Assembly: GCA_004352715.1 (NCBI GenBank) | Contig: SCFE01000071.1 | Coordinates: 1,460,780 to 1,524,779, forward strand | Source of the DNA: Hofstenia miamia | Taxonomy: Eukaryota; Xenacoelomorpha; Acoela | Length of the DNA: 64,000 bases | Reading direction: 5' to 3' | The notes under the pieces: model-generated | Seen by the model: the letters and a program-made list of their open reading frames with translations, nothing else | Databases searched by the model: none | What the model was told of the DNA's origin: nothing | Position numbers and translations under genes: made by a program | Shown: positions 37,000 through 51,065 of the stretch, in pieces | Numbering within the stretch: position 1 is the first letter of the stretch | Layout: each line of letters starts with the position of its first letter

Positions 37000-39900
37000 A
37001 ATTATGAATGATGCTGCTTTTTGCATTTTTATTCCTTTCGCTAAATTTAATTTTCGCAATTTGTTGCCGACACCGAAATTACATCTTTTTAATGTTCTTA
37101 TTAAGAAATCCAGTGTTGTCACTAGAAAAGGTTCACTAGCATCCCAGTCGCTTGACGGCCTTCTATAATGAATTCTGTTCGTCTGAGAATTCCAATTCAT
37201 AATACAGAATGTGGAGAATCCGAGGAGATATTTTGTAATTTTTTTAAAAATCTTCCTTAGATATTCCATTTACATGTTGATAAATATGAAAGAATTAATT
37301 TTCTTGCATTTGTTGCACTTTGTCCAAAATATCTCCTCTGCTACTCCATCTACACCACAATAAAATAGTTAGTTACGGTAAAAAGAGATAATATCAATGC
37401 TTTGCAATTTCAGTCTGATCCTGATCGTCTTGTAATATACAAAAAAATTTTGTCAATGATACCTCGAAACATTTTGGATTGATGGGTTTAGTTTCATTAC
37501 TTGTGCCTTAGATTTGTACAGTATAAATCCAATTTCTTGCCAGCTAGCCCATGCCTTGAGTAATACACTGTTATAGTTATCATTATCATTGTAACTTGAA
37601 ATGCAGCATGCCATATCAGCAGTATGATGTAACACCTGACCGATTGATTGTGATCTGAATTTATATGAACTGATACACTTTGAAAGAAATATCATCTATA
37701 TATGCATTTGTATTTTCAAGTTCTGGGAGACGTATCGAAATTCTATAGTACGCAGTTTGAACAAAAATAATTTTTTACAATGATTTTTTCAAAAATTCAT
37801 TAATAAGCAAGTTAGCAATCTAAGACATGTTTAGGGTAGTTTGAAAAATAAATAAAAATAAAATTTTACCTTTACATTATGTACGCCTGAGTGCTTATAG
37901 TAGCATGTCTCTATTGATTTCAAAAGAATATGAATGTCATTTGGTCAGAGGTTAATTTTTAATACTGACGTTCCTTATAGCAATAGTGTGCATGATGAGA
38001 ATTCATAATTTTAACAAGATACAACTCTTTCAAAATTTTCTCGGCATTTTTTTAATATGGCCTATTGTTCACCAAGAGAAGATAATAGATGTCACTATTG
38101 CAAAGTCTTAGCATTTCATGTATTGATAATCCGATGAGAGCTTCTATGTCTCTGGCAATAACTAGGATACATTTTAATAAGATGCCGTATATTGATTACA
38201 GTTTATTTCCACTCCATGCAAGTATTATCTCTATTGAGCTATATATGTCTTCGTGTAAACTAATTTTGATTTTATTTTTTTGTGATTTTGGCATTTACTT
38301 CTATTGTAGTCGACAAATCTAAGAAAACTTGACCCTATTTCGGGAAGGGGATCTCAGGTCATGGGTGGGAAGAACTAACCATCTCTATTATCTTTTGAAC
38401 TAGTGGGGCAAGCGACGTAATATTGGGTATGTAACTGCACCATAATGTGAAATTTGCATTTCTGGTACAAATTTCATATTCCCGTAAAGACTTCAGCATT
38501 TGTTGATTTGAAAATGTTTGGGAAATTGCATTGTTTCCTTTAATGTTGTCCACATAGGGATGTCTCTATTGATTTAAAGCAGTGCCACTATAAAAAGCTA
38601 TCCTCAGATTTAGTCCGTTTTATTTGCTCTCTCTATATGATAAGCAATCAAAATTTTGCTCTAATGCTACACCATGGACTATATGCGATAAATTTATTAA
38701 AAATAATGATAATATCTTACATGTTTCACATGCAGTATTTTGGATACAATAAGAAGTAACGTTGTTTTATTCTGAACCAAGAGGGAAAGAAGCAGTTACA
38801 ACGAAAATGTTGCAATTATCTTATACTACTAGGAAACTGCCCGTGCTATGCACGAGGATTTCAATGGGCTGTATTAGATATTTAATAAATGAATAAACTT
38901 TAAACAAGCCATATGTTGTGTTTTAATAATTAATAAATGTGATCATTATACATTGGTAAAATGATTTTTATTCACAATCTTAGCATATGACACTCCTTAT
39001 TTAACCATTTAATATAAGCACATTCACAGCATGATAGCACCTAATGCAAAAGAGTCTATAGAATCACAACAAAATCGAGTCCATTATTATAGGTGTATAG
39101 AAGGACTTTTAAACGAATGCAAAACATAGAAAATACAACTGATATATAAAGAAAAAGATGGTCCGTATGGCTAGTAAGTCGAAGCAGATGGACACCACAA
39201 ATGAATCCTCAGAGAGACCAAGACCAGTCGCAACTGTATAAGGGGATGGAATCGGGCTTTTCCCAATCTAATTTAAACCAGGCAAGCGGTCGCCTAAATG
39301 CAAATAGATCAAATATCGACAAGGTTTTGAGTGATCTAAATAACAGTGGTGATTTCAGAATTCTACTTCGAGAAAGCAAATAGTTTTTTAATCTAATTTA
39401 CATCAAGTTTATTATAAAACGCCAACAAATTCACACGCTTATGCTGTTTATGAATTGCTAAAACACTTTTTTCCTGAGATTTTTGTTTAAACATTGTAAT
39501 GGACATTCGAAATAATAAATTAATTATAAAAAATTAAAAATTTTCGGGGTTTTCATAGAATATGGCGTTATATAATTTCTTAAAAATATTGGCTGGTTAT
39601 AATTGCATGAGAATGGTAAATAACCTAAATAGTACGATATTTTTTAACTTGTACAACTATTTTTCATCAAATTTTAACTTAATTAGTAGTGTTTTTAAAA
39701 TATTACTTACAAAATTTTGAAATCTATATTTTCAAGATTAGTTGGATTTTGATTGATTTTGACACTTCTATGGGGGATATGCTTTCCCAAATCAAATTAT
39801 CTTGAGAATTGTAATGATAAAATTTCGGAACAACTAAGAAGAAAACCTTATTATAGAGGAATACCGCCCGGAATTGAGCAAACCTACATTATATGCAAAA

Positions 39901-40357
39901 AAAAAACATTTCCAAAAAATGCGCGATCACATATTTCATAAAAACTAAAATTCATCTCAAAAAGGTAATTCACCAAGCTGTTGCTGACTGAAAATGTAAC
40001 ACCAACTTCTAAAAACCATTGAGGAGTAATAGATTATTTAGTAGAATTTGAAAATGGTTCACTGAATGGGCCTAGTTGTTCAAAGTTGATAAAAAACAAT
40101 ATAATTTGCTCCTAAGATGAGTAAACTTGTAGTTTAACTCCGTTCCATTTATATGGTATATACCCGTTCACTTTGCAGAATAAAATTTTAGAATATCTTT
40201 AGTATACGTAACGATTAAGTTCGTAACACTGAAAACAACAAGTCTAAGTTGATTATGTCTCATTTCAATATTTTAATTAGTAAAGTAAATTTTGAACTAT
40301 ATACTGAAAGATATAGTTTTGAATTATAAGAATAAATGATAAAAAATACTACATTTT

Positions 40358-40393
<36 letters not shown>

Positions 40394-40444
40394 CAATGCC
40401 TTAAAAAATTGTCAACCTAACTTAGTTTTTATTAATTTTTTTAG
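35761..40444. other. AT-rich region without a recognised gene
   Basis: Contains (TA)n runs at 36956-36997 and 40361-40391. Minus-strand frame 36997-37269 next to the first run (NWNSQTNRIHYRR) and plus-strand codons near 39150-39260 (RWTPQMNPQRDQDQ) weakly resemble LINE C-terminal tails, but neither is long enough to call. An upstream first exon of the SENP-like gene may be present but was not identified. Confidence 0.35.
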
Positions 40445-43400
40445 TTGGAATGTGTGATAATGCTGGCTTCATTAATTAACACTTCTTCCAACATTATTAA
40501 TTTATTCACACGATCGTCACCTGTCAAGAGGTATTTTTCTATACTTATTGAAAAGGATGTATCATTGTTGATTGTCATTATATATTGTTTAATATTTTTT
40601 TAGAAAATCGAATGATTCGGCTGACTGTCCGTCGTTAAGCAAAAAACCGAAATCCAGCGATACTTCATGTATGTTTTATATTTTTCTTTCATTAAGAGTG
40701 AATAATTATTTAGTAACAATGGCAGATAATATCAACAATGATAAGGTAACATTTTGTAATGGGAAATGGTTTTTCTCATGTGTTTTAGATTTCGAATGAC
40801 AATTTCCCCCGCAAGCCTCTGAACAACAACACTGTTAACAGTATGCATCTTTTGTATAAAATCAGTTTCATTATTGATGCCTTAAATATAGTTCTAGCCT
40901 TGCTCAAAATTTATTGTTTTAGCATACAATAATATATTTTAAGGTGGTTTTGATATCTTCCTTAGTGGTTATAGTTAGTTATTGAATCTTTGTTTTAGTG
41001 TGTTGGTTGTTTTAGTCTGTTATTATTGATACGAACAAACGCTACTAATTCTTCAAATTGGATTTATGTCACTAAAAAGCACTATTTTTGTAATATAATA
41101 TTCGAATAAACATCCTTCATCAAAATTTTTCGATTGCAGGACATAAAGGTTTTTATGAACTTACTTCGATTGCCATTCGAAATCAGCTTGTACTTTAACA
41201 ACATGATGGATATGGGACAGAATTCTTGTACACCAGTTAGTCCTTTTGGAGCGTGAAATTAATTTACCTGCAAAGCTCACTTTTCTGCAATATTTGTTCC
41301 ATGACTAAAATACTGAAATATTTGAATCAAATTCGCTCTTAAAATATTACGTCAAAACACGAAATATTTGTTATAGATTTGCGTTTGTTTTTATTTTAAC
41401 CTGTAAGTTCATTGGTTTAAAGTCTATGAAACTTAAAAAAAATTTCTTCTTGTATTTTAATACACAATTTAAGACAAGTGTGCATTGCATTAATATGCAT
41501 ATGATACAAGCTGCTATCAATGTTATCAAATTTTAAAATTAGTAAATTTACTGACCACATTGGTGAAAAGTAATATAATTGTTCATGTTTTCGAAAGATC
41601 TAAAGCGAATGTAGGATGTATTTAATGTTGTTCTAAAGTATTTTTTTATTGATATTAGTAAATTAGTTTTTCATTAGGGACTGCTTAACTAGGCCATGTT
41701 TTTCATGTTTTCATGTAGAATATCTACATTATATGTTTCAAAGAACTATATATGAAATAATACTAAATATGATTGGGTGTAGTTATTGGTTCAGTGTGTA
41801 CTACGTGTTAAATTTACTGTGTATCATTAGCTGATTTGAAATATTCTAACACTTTGGGAAATAATGTCTTGTAGATTTGAGTAGACATGATATATTAACT
41901 TGAAATTGTATTTTAAAAAATATATGTTTAAAATATTCAAATCCTAATTTTTCAAAATATTATTTTGGATTGGTTGTAGCACATTTAATTTGCTATCAGT
42001 TATAGTTTTGTGTACTTTCCAACTCTGAATTTTTTACTTTTCCTGAAATTATTCTTATTTAACCCTGCCTGATTTAAATAATTTAATAAGCATGTCCAGC
42101 TTTACCTGGTTTGACATTTAGATTTCTCTGATATAGCGGAACTTGCACGTATCAAACAACGTCGTTTGCAATCCATTTTTGAATCGAGGTATATTGTTTT
42201 ACACCTTGTTTTTTCTATTAGAGTATTTAGTTGCAGTGATACAGCTGATGTTAAACGGTATCGTGAAATGGTGAATGGCTTTAGTAGTTTGGAACAGTCA
42301 TCTCTTTCGTTTACTTATCATAAGGTTTCATTTTCCATGTGACTTCATATTATATTTATGTTTAGCAGGAGACTCAATCATTCACTCCGAGATATGCAGA
42401 ATATAAATCTCTTCTACAAAGTGTATGTAAGAGCAATATTACACCCGCCATCTCTAAAAGTGCTTCTCCGAAAAGGTACTCTTTTGCATGGTTTTGCTTG
42501 TTTCAGTTAAAACATTTTGATTGATTTGAGGCACTCATGCTTCTGTCTTTCGATGCATCAATAATACAAGATATTTATCCTGCATATTTTATTTGACAGT
42601 ACATAACACAAAATAAAGATTGGTAAATAAATAACTCTTTTTTGTAACTCTTGTTTAAATCAGTGATGTAAATGTACCAGAGTTGGAATTGCGCCGATTT
42701 TTTAGGCCCAAGCCCGGTCCGGCCCATTTCAAAATACAAGATCAGAAAATGATTTAAGTTAATCAACATTTGCTTAAGGGGAGAACTAAGGCTTTAAATA
42801 TCAAGAATCAAAGTCTGTTTCGGGTGGGGGTCGGATTCGTTTGATTTGGTCGTGTTTGGAAAACATAAAAATGTTCCCATTGCTTGTATTATAATGTTAT
42901 GTTAGATAATGGCGATTGTTGGCATAAATGACAACGTTTTATCAATAGGTTTACTGTTCAGATATTTATTAACTGGGTATGGGAAAACATAACTGCCCAT
43001 TTTGCACTGACATCGATTATTGCAATTAGCTATTTGCATTAAAAATAAACTTAAGAAAAGGGAACCAAAAAAGAGCATTTATATTCTCCTGCTCTTTTAT
43101 CCTAACATTTTTCAACAATTAAATATACATGAAAATGAAATTTGTGTTTATTATAATTTGTATATGTATTCTAAAACTACATATGCATTCTAAAAACTAC
43201 ATTAAAAAAAATTTATAAGTTTTTATAGGAAATTTATTCAAAATTTAATTACTTTTGGTACAACAAATTATATATTTTAAGGAAAATAATACTTTCCTGC
43301 AAATCCAAGCAATATATCCTTTAAAATAAGAGTAGTAAATATAGATTATGTGTTTATATTTTTGTTTATTAATATTTAAATATATGCTTGCAACAAGGGG

Positions 43401-46400
43401 CTAAGCATACTCATGTCGCCTGAATTCCAGAAGGTGAAAAATTTTTGGTTTTTAGAGTAATTATAATAACAATGCTATTTTTTGAAGTAACCACTGTTTA
43501 AAATATTGCAACCCTCTGCTGAGTACTATGCCCTACCGTCAAGGTATCAAATATGTCGCGTTTCGTAAGTTCTTCCTTCCGCGCCCACTAGTTTAGTAAT
43601 ATAAGTATTACCACAACTAATTATTACCAGGATTCCAATGGTCCTTTTTATCACCTTTAGGCCCAACCCAATTCCAACTCTGACATGTACATAATTAATT
43701 ATAATTTAAATCTGTCGTATCGATGATTTGTGGTAATATAAATCTATATTTGATTGAAAAAAATTTATTAATAATGATAATTAAAGGGTAGGGGTATCTA
43801 TATAGATAGATATTTATTCTCGTATGCTTCACACAAAATAAAGATATTTAAAATGGAACTGATTTTGTTGTAATTTATAGGTCAAGGTTGCCTAACATTA
43901 ATTAATGGGAAATGCCATTTAGACTCGTAATGAAGGAATAAGAAAGCAAAGTTCATATATTTTGAATAGCAGCATTTAGAAATTGAAATGGAGCTTTAAA
44001 AATGCCTTCTTCTCAAACACCAGGCATCGCCCCGCCTCCCCCCTCCCTGTCTCACAGGCCCACTTGCATTTTTATATTTATTTTTTTCTTGAATGAAGTA
44101 ACAACCCTGTTGTAGATAAAACACAAGTAAATATATATTTAAATCATATATACCAGAAACAGGGCTTTAAACCATGTGGACAAGCAATTATTTTAACATT
44201 CAAATTGAGTATAAACAAATGCTGTAGGTACATATGTGTTTTTTGTAAATGAATGCTGAAGAAAACAAAATTCTTTAGCTCTTTAGATGTTCTAACGTTA
44301 GCAACCCCTACAAAATTTTTTGTAGGATATTTGAATATTTATAGTTCTGATAAAAGTACTGAGTCCCTTCCCTTTCAGTTTGGTTTATTGCATTGGGGTA
44401 TAAATAGTATTACTGCTCCCTTCATTGTCCATAGCGTTACATCAAAATGCAAATAATGCAGAAACATTGACAAACTTTCTGTGGACTATATCTAAAAATG
44501 ACAAGTAAATCGAAAAGTTCAAAAACCTACTGATCGATTAATTTTGCGACTAGATTGTTTTTTAAATCAATCGCAATTTTATTCGCATTGCAATTACACT
44601 GATATCTTCTTCCTCTCAACTTTTTTCTTCCTAAGCATTCTTCCTCGTAACTCTGATTTTGTAGTCGTAATTTTTTCGTCCTTGGTAAATTGCAGTTGTC
44701 CATTCCAACAGTCCGTAGATGCTCTTATCAGTTTTTACAACGACGATTAAGTATCATTTATGGTATTTTTGTTTTAAAATATATATGTAAGTATTATTTA
44801 TTTTTACGTGTGTGCAATTATGATAGTATTGTCATTAAGTAAAAGCTAACTCTAACCCTAAACAATAACATCAAAAAATTGTGTTATTCTATAAAAAAAT
44901 AGCGCAGCTTCCATAAAACTTCCGCTTTTTCATATGATTTTTCGTAAAATGTCTTCCTCCCAATAACTATTTGGACCACAGTATTACGAGGAAGAGTTAT
45001 TCCTATAATCGTATTTTCCAAACTTAAGTATAAAAGAATGAGCTAATTGCTGCCGAAGTTTACCGTAGCCATAACTGAAAGCAGATGTATGTTTATTTTC
45101 TTAATCTATACCCACAAAAATTATTCAAAAGTTGGTATCATTTAAATGTTCACAGTTTGCATTGTAGATAAAAAAATTGTCCATATTTGAATTTCCTAAG
45201 GCATATAAGGATTTAAATTATAAAACACGCCTAAAATTCATTTATATTTAGAAAAACAAGCTCGCGGCTCTCATGTCGTGCGGATTCACTTCAAGATTCG
45301 CAGACCCCCACATCTCCGAATATTACTCAGGACAATAGTGCAGACAAAGATTTAATTTGTGTAAAGGTGGTTCATAATCCGAACAGATTCACAAGTGATA
45401 TTTACAAAAGATATCACAATGCTTTGTCAACTCAACGAGCAATAAAGCCCCTTTCAAAACGATACAAAGAGGACATCAGGTAAACCCACCCCAAGTTCGT
45501 TTTTAACCAATTTTAGTACTCTCAACGAAAGTGTAATCCGCGAAGGTCATAGAAACGCAGCCCTAGCGAAAAGTAGAACCAAAACCAGTGAAAAACTTTG
45601 CGATCTTTTGGAAGTTAAATTAAAGATTCATGAACCCTTGTTTCCAGTCATCACAGAATATTTCCCTGAAGTAGTAGTTGAAATAATTTCAAATTAGGAT
45701 TTGTTTTTAGCCAAAGAAAGAATATCCAGATCTTAGTGATGCTATGGAAAATGAAATTAAACGAGCGTTACGTCCTTCTAATGATGTCCTTGCCAGTGGA
45801 TTTCGAATTAATATCAAGGGGACGGACATGGTCACACTTACTAATGGAACTTGGCTTAATGATGAAATCATAAACTTTTACCTCAGTCTTGTTGCCGAAA
45901 GAAATTCGCAACAGGTTCATGACTATTTAATAACTCATAATATATAATACTTTGAATGCAGTATTTTGTAATCTGAGATTTAATACTTCCCAAATAGTTT
46001 ATTATAGTCTTCATGGCTTGGCTACCAGAGATGTCGAAGTGTCCAATTTCCCACGTTCGTTATACACCCGACATATTTTCTTTGAAATAGCAATAACGTA
46101 GTGGTAGGTTTATCAGTGATATGAAACAATAGAACCCAATGTAAGAGTTATATATAATGATATATACATTCGTTTAGAAAATATGGAACTGATTAAGTGG
46201 AAATTGCGCAACATCCAGGAAATGTCAGTAATAGTTGATGAGAACGTCAGAAGTTCATTGATTAGAATCTTGTTTGGATATCACCGATTTTTATGTGTTT
46301 GGTGATTTATAATTGAATCAATTTAAGCCTGCTATTAGACTATATCCCTTGTCATTTTATTACAACATCAATTTAACCATTTAAAAATTGTTAAATATTA

Positions 46401-47449
46401 CTTCAAATAAAAAACTTAACTTCTTCAATTTCCACCACTGTGTCGTCATGAATCACATTAAATTATTTTCCGTTATGCAGGCAGTTCATAGCATTTTGCT
46501 AAACGACATATTTAGAATTTACCACGTGTTCACGTGTACAACACCTTTTTTTTACCAAGATTACAGGACCAAGGCTATCAATCAGTCTCACGCTGGACTA
46601 GACGTGTCGATATATTCAGGTAAAAATTTTCATTCCAGATTACGAAATTCCCTTTTAGTTTTGACATATTACTGGTCCCAGTGCACGTCAACGGCGTTCA
46701 TTGGGCATTAGCCACCGTTGATTTTCGAAACAAAATCATTTCTTATTTCGATTCTTTGGGCTCTTCAAACAACAGATGTCTTATCGCACTAAAGTAAGAA
46801 GCTACTGATTATATTAGATTTTCAACTAAGTTTAGTCAGTACCTCCAATCGGAATCCTTGGATAAGAAGAAGAAATCTTACCCCGTAGAGGACTGGAGGC
46901 ATTGTTGTCCTAATGTAAGAAGTCAGATATGTTTATTCGGATTTATATTTAAGGATTTTTATTGAAGTCATGAATTCTATTCATTTAAATTTCTTGGTCT
47001 TCTTATTTATATCACATTATTTAAAATTTCTATTTTATCCCTAATTTTTTTAATTCCTCATATTTTGCATGCAAGTGGTTATATTTATTTCTCGATTTCA
47101 TTGTCTAGCAGCTTTTGATGGTATGTATTTTCGCAAAAACGACAACTTATCTTTTGAAAAAAATCATATTAATGTAGAAGAATCTCAACTTTATCATAAT
47201 TCAAGATCAAAATCATCACTTAAATGAAAGATGTCGTTGACATACAACATTTAAGGGTAAACAATTTTTCATTCCATTTTTGTTCAGGACATTCCTCTTC
47301 AAAAGAATGGGTCTGATTGTGGCGTTTTTACGTGCATGTTTGCTGAACATTACACTCGTGATGCGCTCTTGGATTTCTCTCAAAAGCATATGCCATATTT
47401 TCGCCGAAAGATGGTTTATGAGATTCTACATAAACAAATTTTAGAATGA
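40445..47449 (+). CDS. SENP1-like: SENP1/2-like SUMO-specific protease (Ulp1 family, peptidase C48)
   Basis: Cleaves the SUMO precursor and removes SUMO from nuclear proteins. Fourteen exons: 40445-40530, 40604-40668, 40714-40745, 40789-40840, 42122-42188, 42231-42324, 42369-42475, 42476-intron-45252-45479, 45517-45670, 45711-45914, 46516-46619, 46659-46793, 46836-46914, 47288-47449. All phases agree, giving 522 codons from the first exon seen; the true start may be upstream. Residues 295-522 are the protease domain: substrate-binding [13 protein letters not shown], then [10 protein letters not shown] (His412), YFDSLG (Asp429), LQKNGSDCG (Gln474, Cys480) and the C-terminal helix [16 protein letters not shown]. 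His-Asp and Gln-Cys spacings (17 and 6) equal those of human SENP1. The N-terminal part is disordered with a likely nuclear signal (SLSKKPK). Introns are 36-60 bp except five longer ones. AATAAA lies 32 bp after the stop. All catalytic residues are intact. Confidence 0.93.
42670..43690. mobile_element. Non-autonomous hAT element, 1005 bp, in a SENP-like intron
   Basis: Perfect 14-bp terminal inverted repeats CAGAGTTGGAATTG (42678-42691) and CAATTCCAACTCTG (43669-43682). They are flanked by AAATGTAC (42670-42677) and ACATGTAC (43683-43690), which match at seven of eight positions, as expected for a hAT target duplication. A subterminal TTTAGGCCCAA word is repeated in inverted orientation at both ends. 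The interior has no transposase frame. It lies in the intron between 42475 and 45252. Confidence 0.8.
43880..44115. repeat. Dispersed repeat, copy 1 (second copy at 48.65 kb)
   Basis: Shares an ordered series of words with 48650-48840: GCAAAGTTCATA, TTTAGAAATTGAAA, CCCCTCCC, CTTGAATGAAGT and AACAACCCTG. Strongly diverged, probably an old SINE- or MITE-like element. No ends could be fixed. Confidence 0.5.
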
Positions 47450-50400
47450 ACGCATCTATGTTCTACATGGTTAGTACCATAATAAATTATTCCAATTATA
47501 CTATGTTGGCTCAACGTTGGTGTAATATGTCTTAGTTTTGATTTAAAAATATCAATTTTAATACTTGAAATCAGTGTCTTTAACGATTGCATCTATTCTT
47601 ATAATGCTATTATTATATTATTTAGGGCGAACCAATTTTGACCTAATACAGCCCATTTTTTTTTCCTAAGCAATTAAAATTTTTGACTTATTTTGACTTA
47701 AAGAAAAAACAGTCAGTAGAGGTTGAGAAAGTGAATTATATCAAACATTACAATGATTAAAGTGAAAATCAAAGTATTTTTGGCATATTTTTAAACAGAA
47801 AATTTATATCTTTACAAAGCCGCTGTTTGAAGAGTAACAAACTTCACTCAACAGAACATGTTGTAGTTATACATGATTGCATTTAGCAAACGTGCAGAAC
47901 AAATATCTTCTTTTGTTGTGCAGCTTATGATGTCCAAAATCAAAATTCTGGATGCCATTTTTTACCTGCATAATAGAATATTTTGTAGATTCTGGTTTTA
48001 TAAAGCTAATGACTAAGCAGAGCTTAGCATACAATTACATTTCATAATTGAAATAAAAGCCTTCAATTTAAGTATCATTTTTAAGAAGAACAAAATTTTG
48101 CTCTTATCCGTAAACTCGCCGATTGTGACGTTATTTTGACCGTATTGACTTTTGGGTCACCCTAATTATAATATTTTCATCAATATCCAATTAAACTAAT
48201 TCACATTTTAACCCTGTATTGAGCGGTAATTTTCCAACCGAATTTGAGCCGGGCAGATAAATGTTTTGTAGGATGTCAAGTCATCTCGCGGATATACATA
48301 ATATCTGATAACTGTATATTGCGCCGTAATGCACTTCATGGGTTCGTGTTCGTGTTGACTGGTAAGATCAGAGGTGATGGAAATGATCTTGTCATATATT
48401 CATTTATCTTCAAAAACTTCAGCACAATTTGTCTAGTCTACAATTTCAATCTAAAGTAGCTGTATCTTTACTTATTGAAAATGATTAATGACTGTGACAG
48501 TTGCCACTTGTTCACTTTTGGTTGCTTTTTAGACACTTTTTGTATTAAGATAACTTAAAGTTACTTTTGGACACTTTTTTCGTGATTGACCTAAATTTGC
48601 TTAATTGTAGCAAATTTTAGCATTAATGGAAAATGTCAAATTGACCGTGTCTTAATGAAGAGGTAAGACAGCAATGTTCATAATTTTTAAGGAAGACATT
48701 TAGAAATTGAAAGTCAGTCTAAGAATTTCGGGCTTCGCACCCCCTCCCTTTTGCCTTTACTTGAATTTCCGTATTTCTTTATTCAAATTTTTTACTTGAG
48801 TGAAGTTGCAACCCTGCACTGCGATATATTTTGTTTAGTTTTGTTTTGAGAGTGCACTCTGTTCTCCTTTGTGTTTAAAAAATCCCACTGCTGGCCCTAA
48901 TTTTAACAAAGACATTTTTTAAATATGAAAATGTTTTTATGGCTTCGCAAGTAAAGTAAACTTTTAGCTCCGACAAATACACGTTATTGAAAGTCGAAAC
49001 GTGCTAAAGTCAAGTGTTTAGTCAATTAGGATTCATTTACAAAACTAAAAAGGGAAACTTTCCCTCTTAGAAAATCGTGTTAATACGCTTAAGAAATATT
49101 TTTAGATGTAGAAATGTGTATTTCCACGTTCATTTAATGTTTTTAGAACTCATGATTTTCAGTTTTTAGAATGGCCGAGACTCCAATGAAGATACAATTG
49201 AAGAAAGTATCTTTCATCCACATGAATATTTTGAACTTTATCAGAATTGAATAATTGTTTTCGTTTTAGTTAATGTCGTAATTTTATCATATGCAAATTT
49301 AAGCAAATATAATTTATTAATTTTCTCGGTTAATTGATTTATTAAATCTTACCAATTGCTGACAAATTTTGGTAACAGCAGCGACTGTTGGCGTCTGTTA
49401 CTGACTCCACATTTAAATCATTTGTAAACGTTTGAATAAGATAAATTTTAATAGTGAATAAAAAGAAGTAATGCAATCGAGGAGCAGAAAGTGACTGAGT
49501 GTACGAGGATGGCAGTTTACTGTTCTCAACTACATTATGGACACTTGATGTTGCCTTGAATATTAGAATCACCCTTGCAGACAAAATGAGGACTTCTCGT
49601 CAGAAATGCATACTTTCTTCAAGTTCACATAAACTAATTACAATATTCTCGTATGGCTACAGCTTGTCACCTTCCCGTCTGACCGATCATGTATGTTTAT
49701 CACCAAAATTAATGGCACCAAAGATATTCTGTGAATCGATCGTTAAACATTGATACATTGCATATAGGTAGTTCATGATTTTGAGAAAATATAATGTCAA
49801 CTGGCAATCAGAACACAATATCCTCAAATATTGAACCCATATGGTCTAAATAGAAATTATGCATAAAAAAGTATGATAGTTTAAAAATTTCAATTTTTAT
49901 TTTTTCCCAAAAAACTAATTTCACTAGAGGATTAGGCACCTTAACAAGTTCTGCATTATCTTTTTGCGGCATTTCAATATGGGAGTGGCTAGATTGAATG
50001 TTTTGCGTTGAATTGAATTCTGGAAAAGTTATCATATGTAGGTATTTTTAGATAATTTATAATAATAATGTGTGTATTTCACAACTAAAGTTGTGCAGTG
50101 ACTACAAATATGATGAAATGCACTTAAATGTGCTCAGTAAAGTTGAGACTTACAATTCTTCTAGATTTCCATGATGTGATATGCATTGGTCAATTTGATT
50201 GACTCGATTTTAAAGAATGTTCTGATTGCAATGAGGTGCATTCCATTGAATTCATTGCTTAATACATTTTCGCTCATCGTCGCTTTTTCAACTCGCACTT
50301 ATCACCTCTTGCGCTTTTGTGCTTTTGCTTATAGCGCTTATGAATTTTAGGTTTATTATCTTCACGTTCCTTTAGAATATAAAACAATAGAAGAGCATAT

Positions 50401-50471
50401 ACCCAGAATGCGAAAAAAGTCAATAAAAATACTAATGTAGAATAGGGTTAGAAAGAAATATTATCACAGTA
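47450..50471. other. Intergenic DNA downstream of the SENP-like gene
   Basis: No gene supported. A second copy of the 43.9-kb dispersed repeat lies at about 48650-48840. Short overlapping frames at 48244-48459 and 49342-49753 have no recognisable motif. A GCGCTT-rich stretch at 50275-50345 resembles another at 56590-56690. Confidence 0.4.
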
Positions 50472-51065
50472 TACAGGGTGTAACAAAAGTAACCAGACGC
50501 TTCATTTTACGAGAAATCTAACTTTATTCATAAGAGTAGGAATACAAAAACGAATCATTCATAGTAAAATATACAGTGTAGCGAAACTAAAACAACTTAC
50601 TGAGGTTATAATGTCCAAAAACATTAATCATAAAAGAAGAAAGTGTTAATAGAGAATGTTCAAAATGATTACCATCATGTTCAATACATTTGCAAATCCA
50701 GTTACGAACAGACCGGCACACCTTGTTCACCAAATCTAATGCTATAGCACGAATTTCATCGGTAATAGCATTCTTCAGATCGTCCATAGTGTGTGGGTTT
50801 CTACCATAAACTTTTATCTTTAGTAAGTAAGCCTTTATCACTCAAGTCAGTCTCTGATCATCATCCTTGAGTAACGATCAATAGGAATGACGATTTCAAA
50901 AATTTGAATGAAAAATCTGAACCCCAAATCGATTAAACATATAACATCGCTGTTGCAGCAAGGCGAACCATCACAGTTAAATTTCCATCCATTGATGTTT
51001 AGCTACGTAACTACAGTTCTTGCTTTCATTTTGCAAGCGTCTGGTAACTTTTGTTACACTCTGTA
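50472..51065 (-). mobile_element. Internally deleted mariner-like element, 590 bp
   Basis: Terminal inverted repeats of 29 bp at 50474-50502 (starts CAGGGTGTAACAAAAG) and 51035-51063 match at 27 positions. Each is bordered by the TA target dinucleotide. The minus-strand frame 50587-50841 encodes the transposase C-terminus, with NPHTMDDLKNAITDEIRAI and a final C-x-E-H-x-G-N-H-F-E-H segment typical of mariner-like transposases. The DDE core and N-terminus are missing, so the element can move only with outside transposase. Confidence 0.88.

Noticed and set aside
37453-38553. Short ORFs in the 37.4-38.6 kb region
   Set aside because: No domain, no splice context and normal length for chance frames.
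41140-41260. Possible extra SENP exon after TTGCAG
   Set aside because: Including it breaks the phase between 40840 and 42122, which join cleanly without it.
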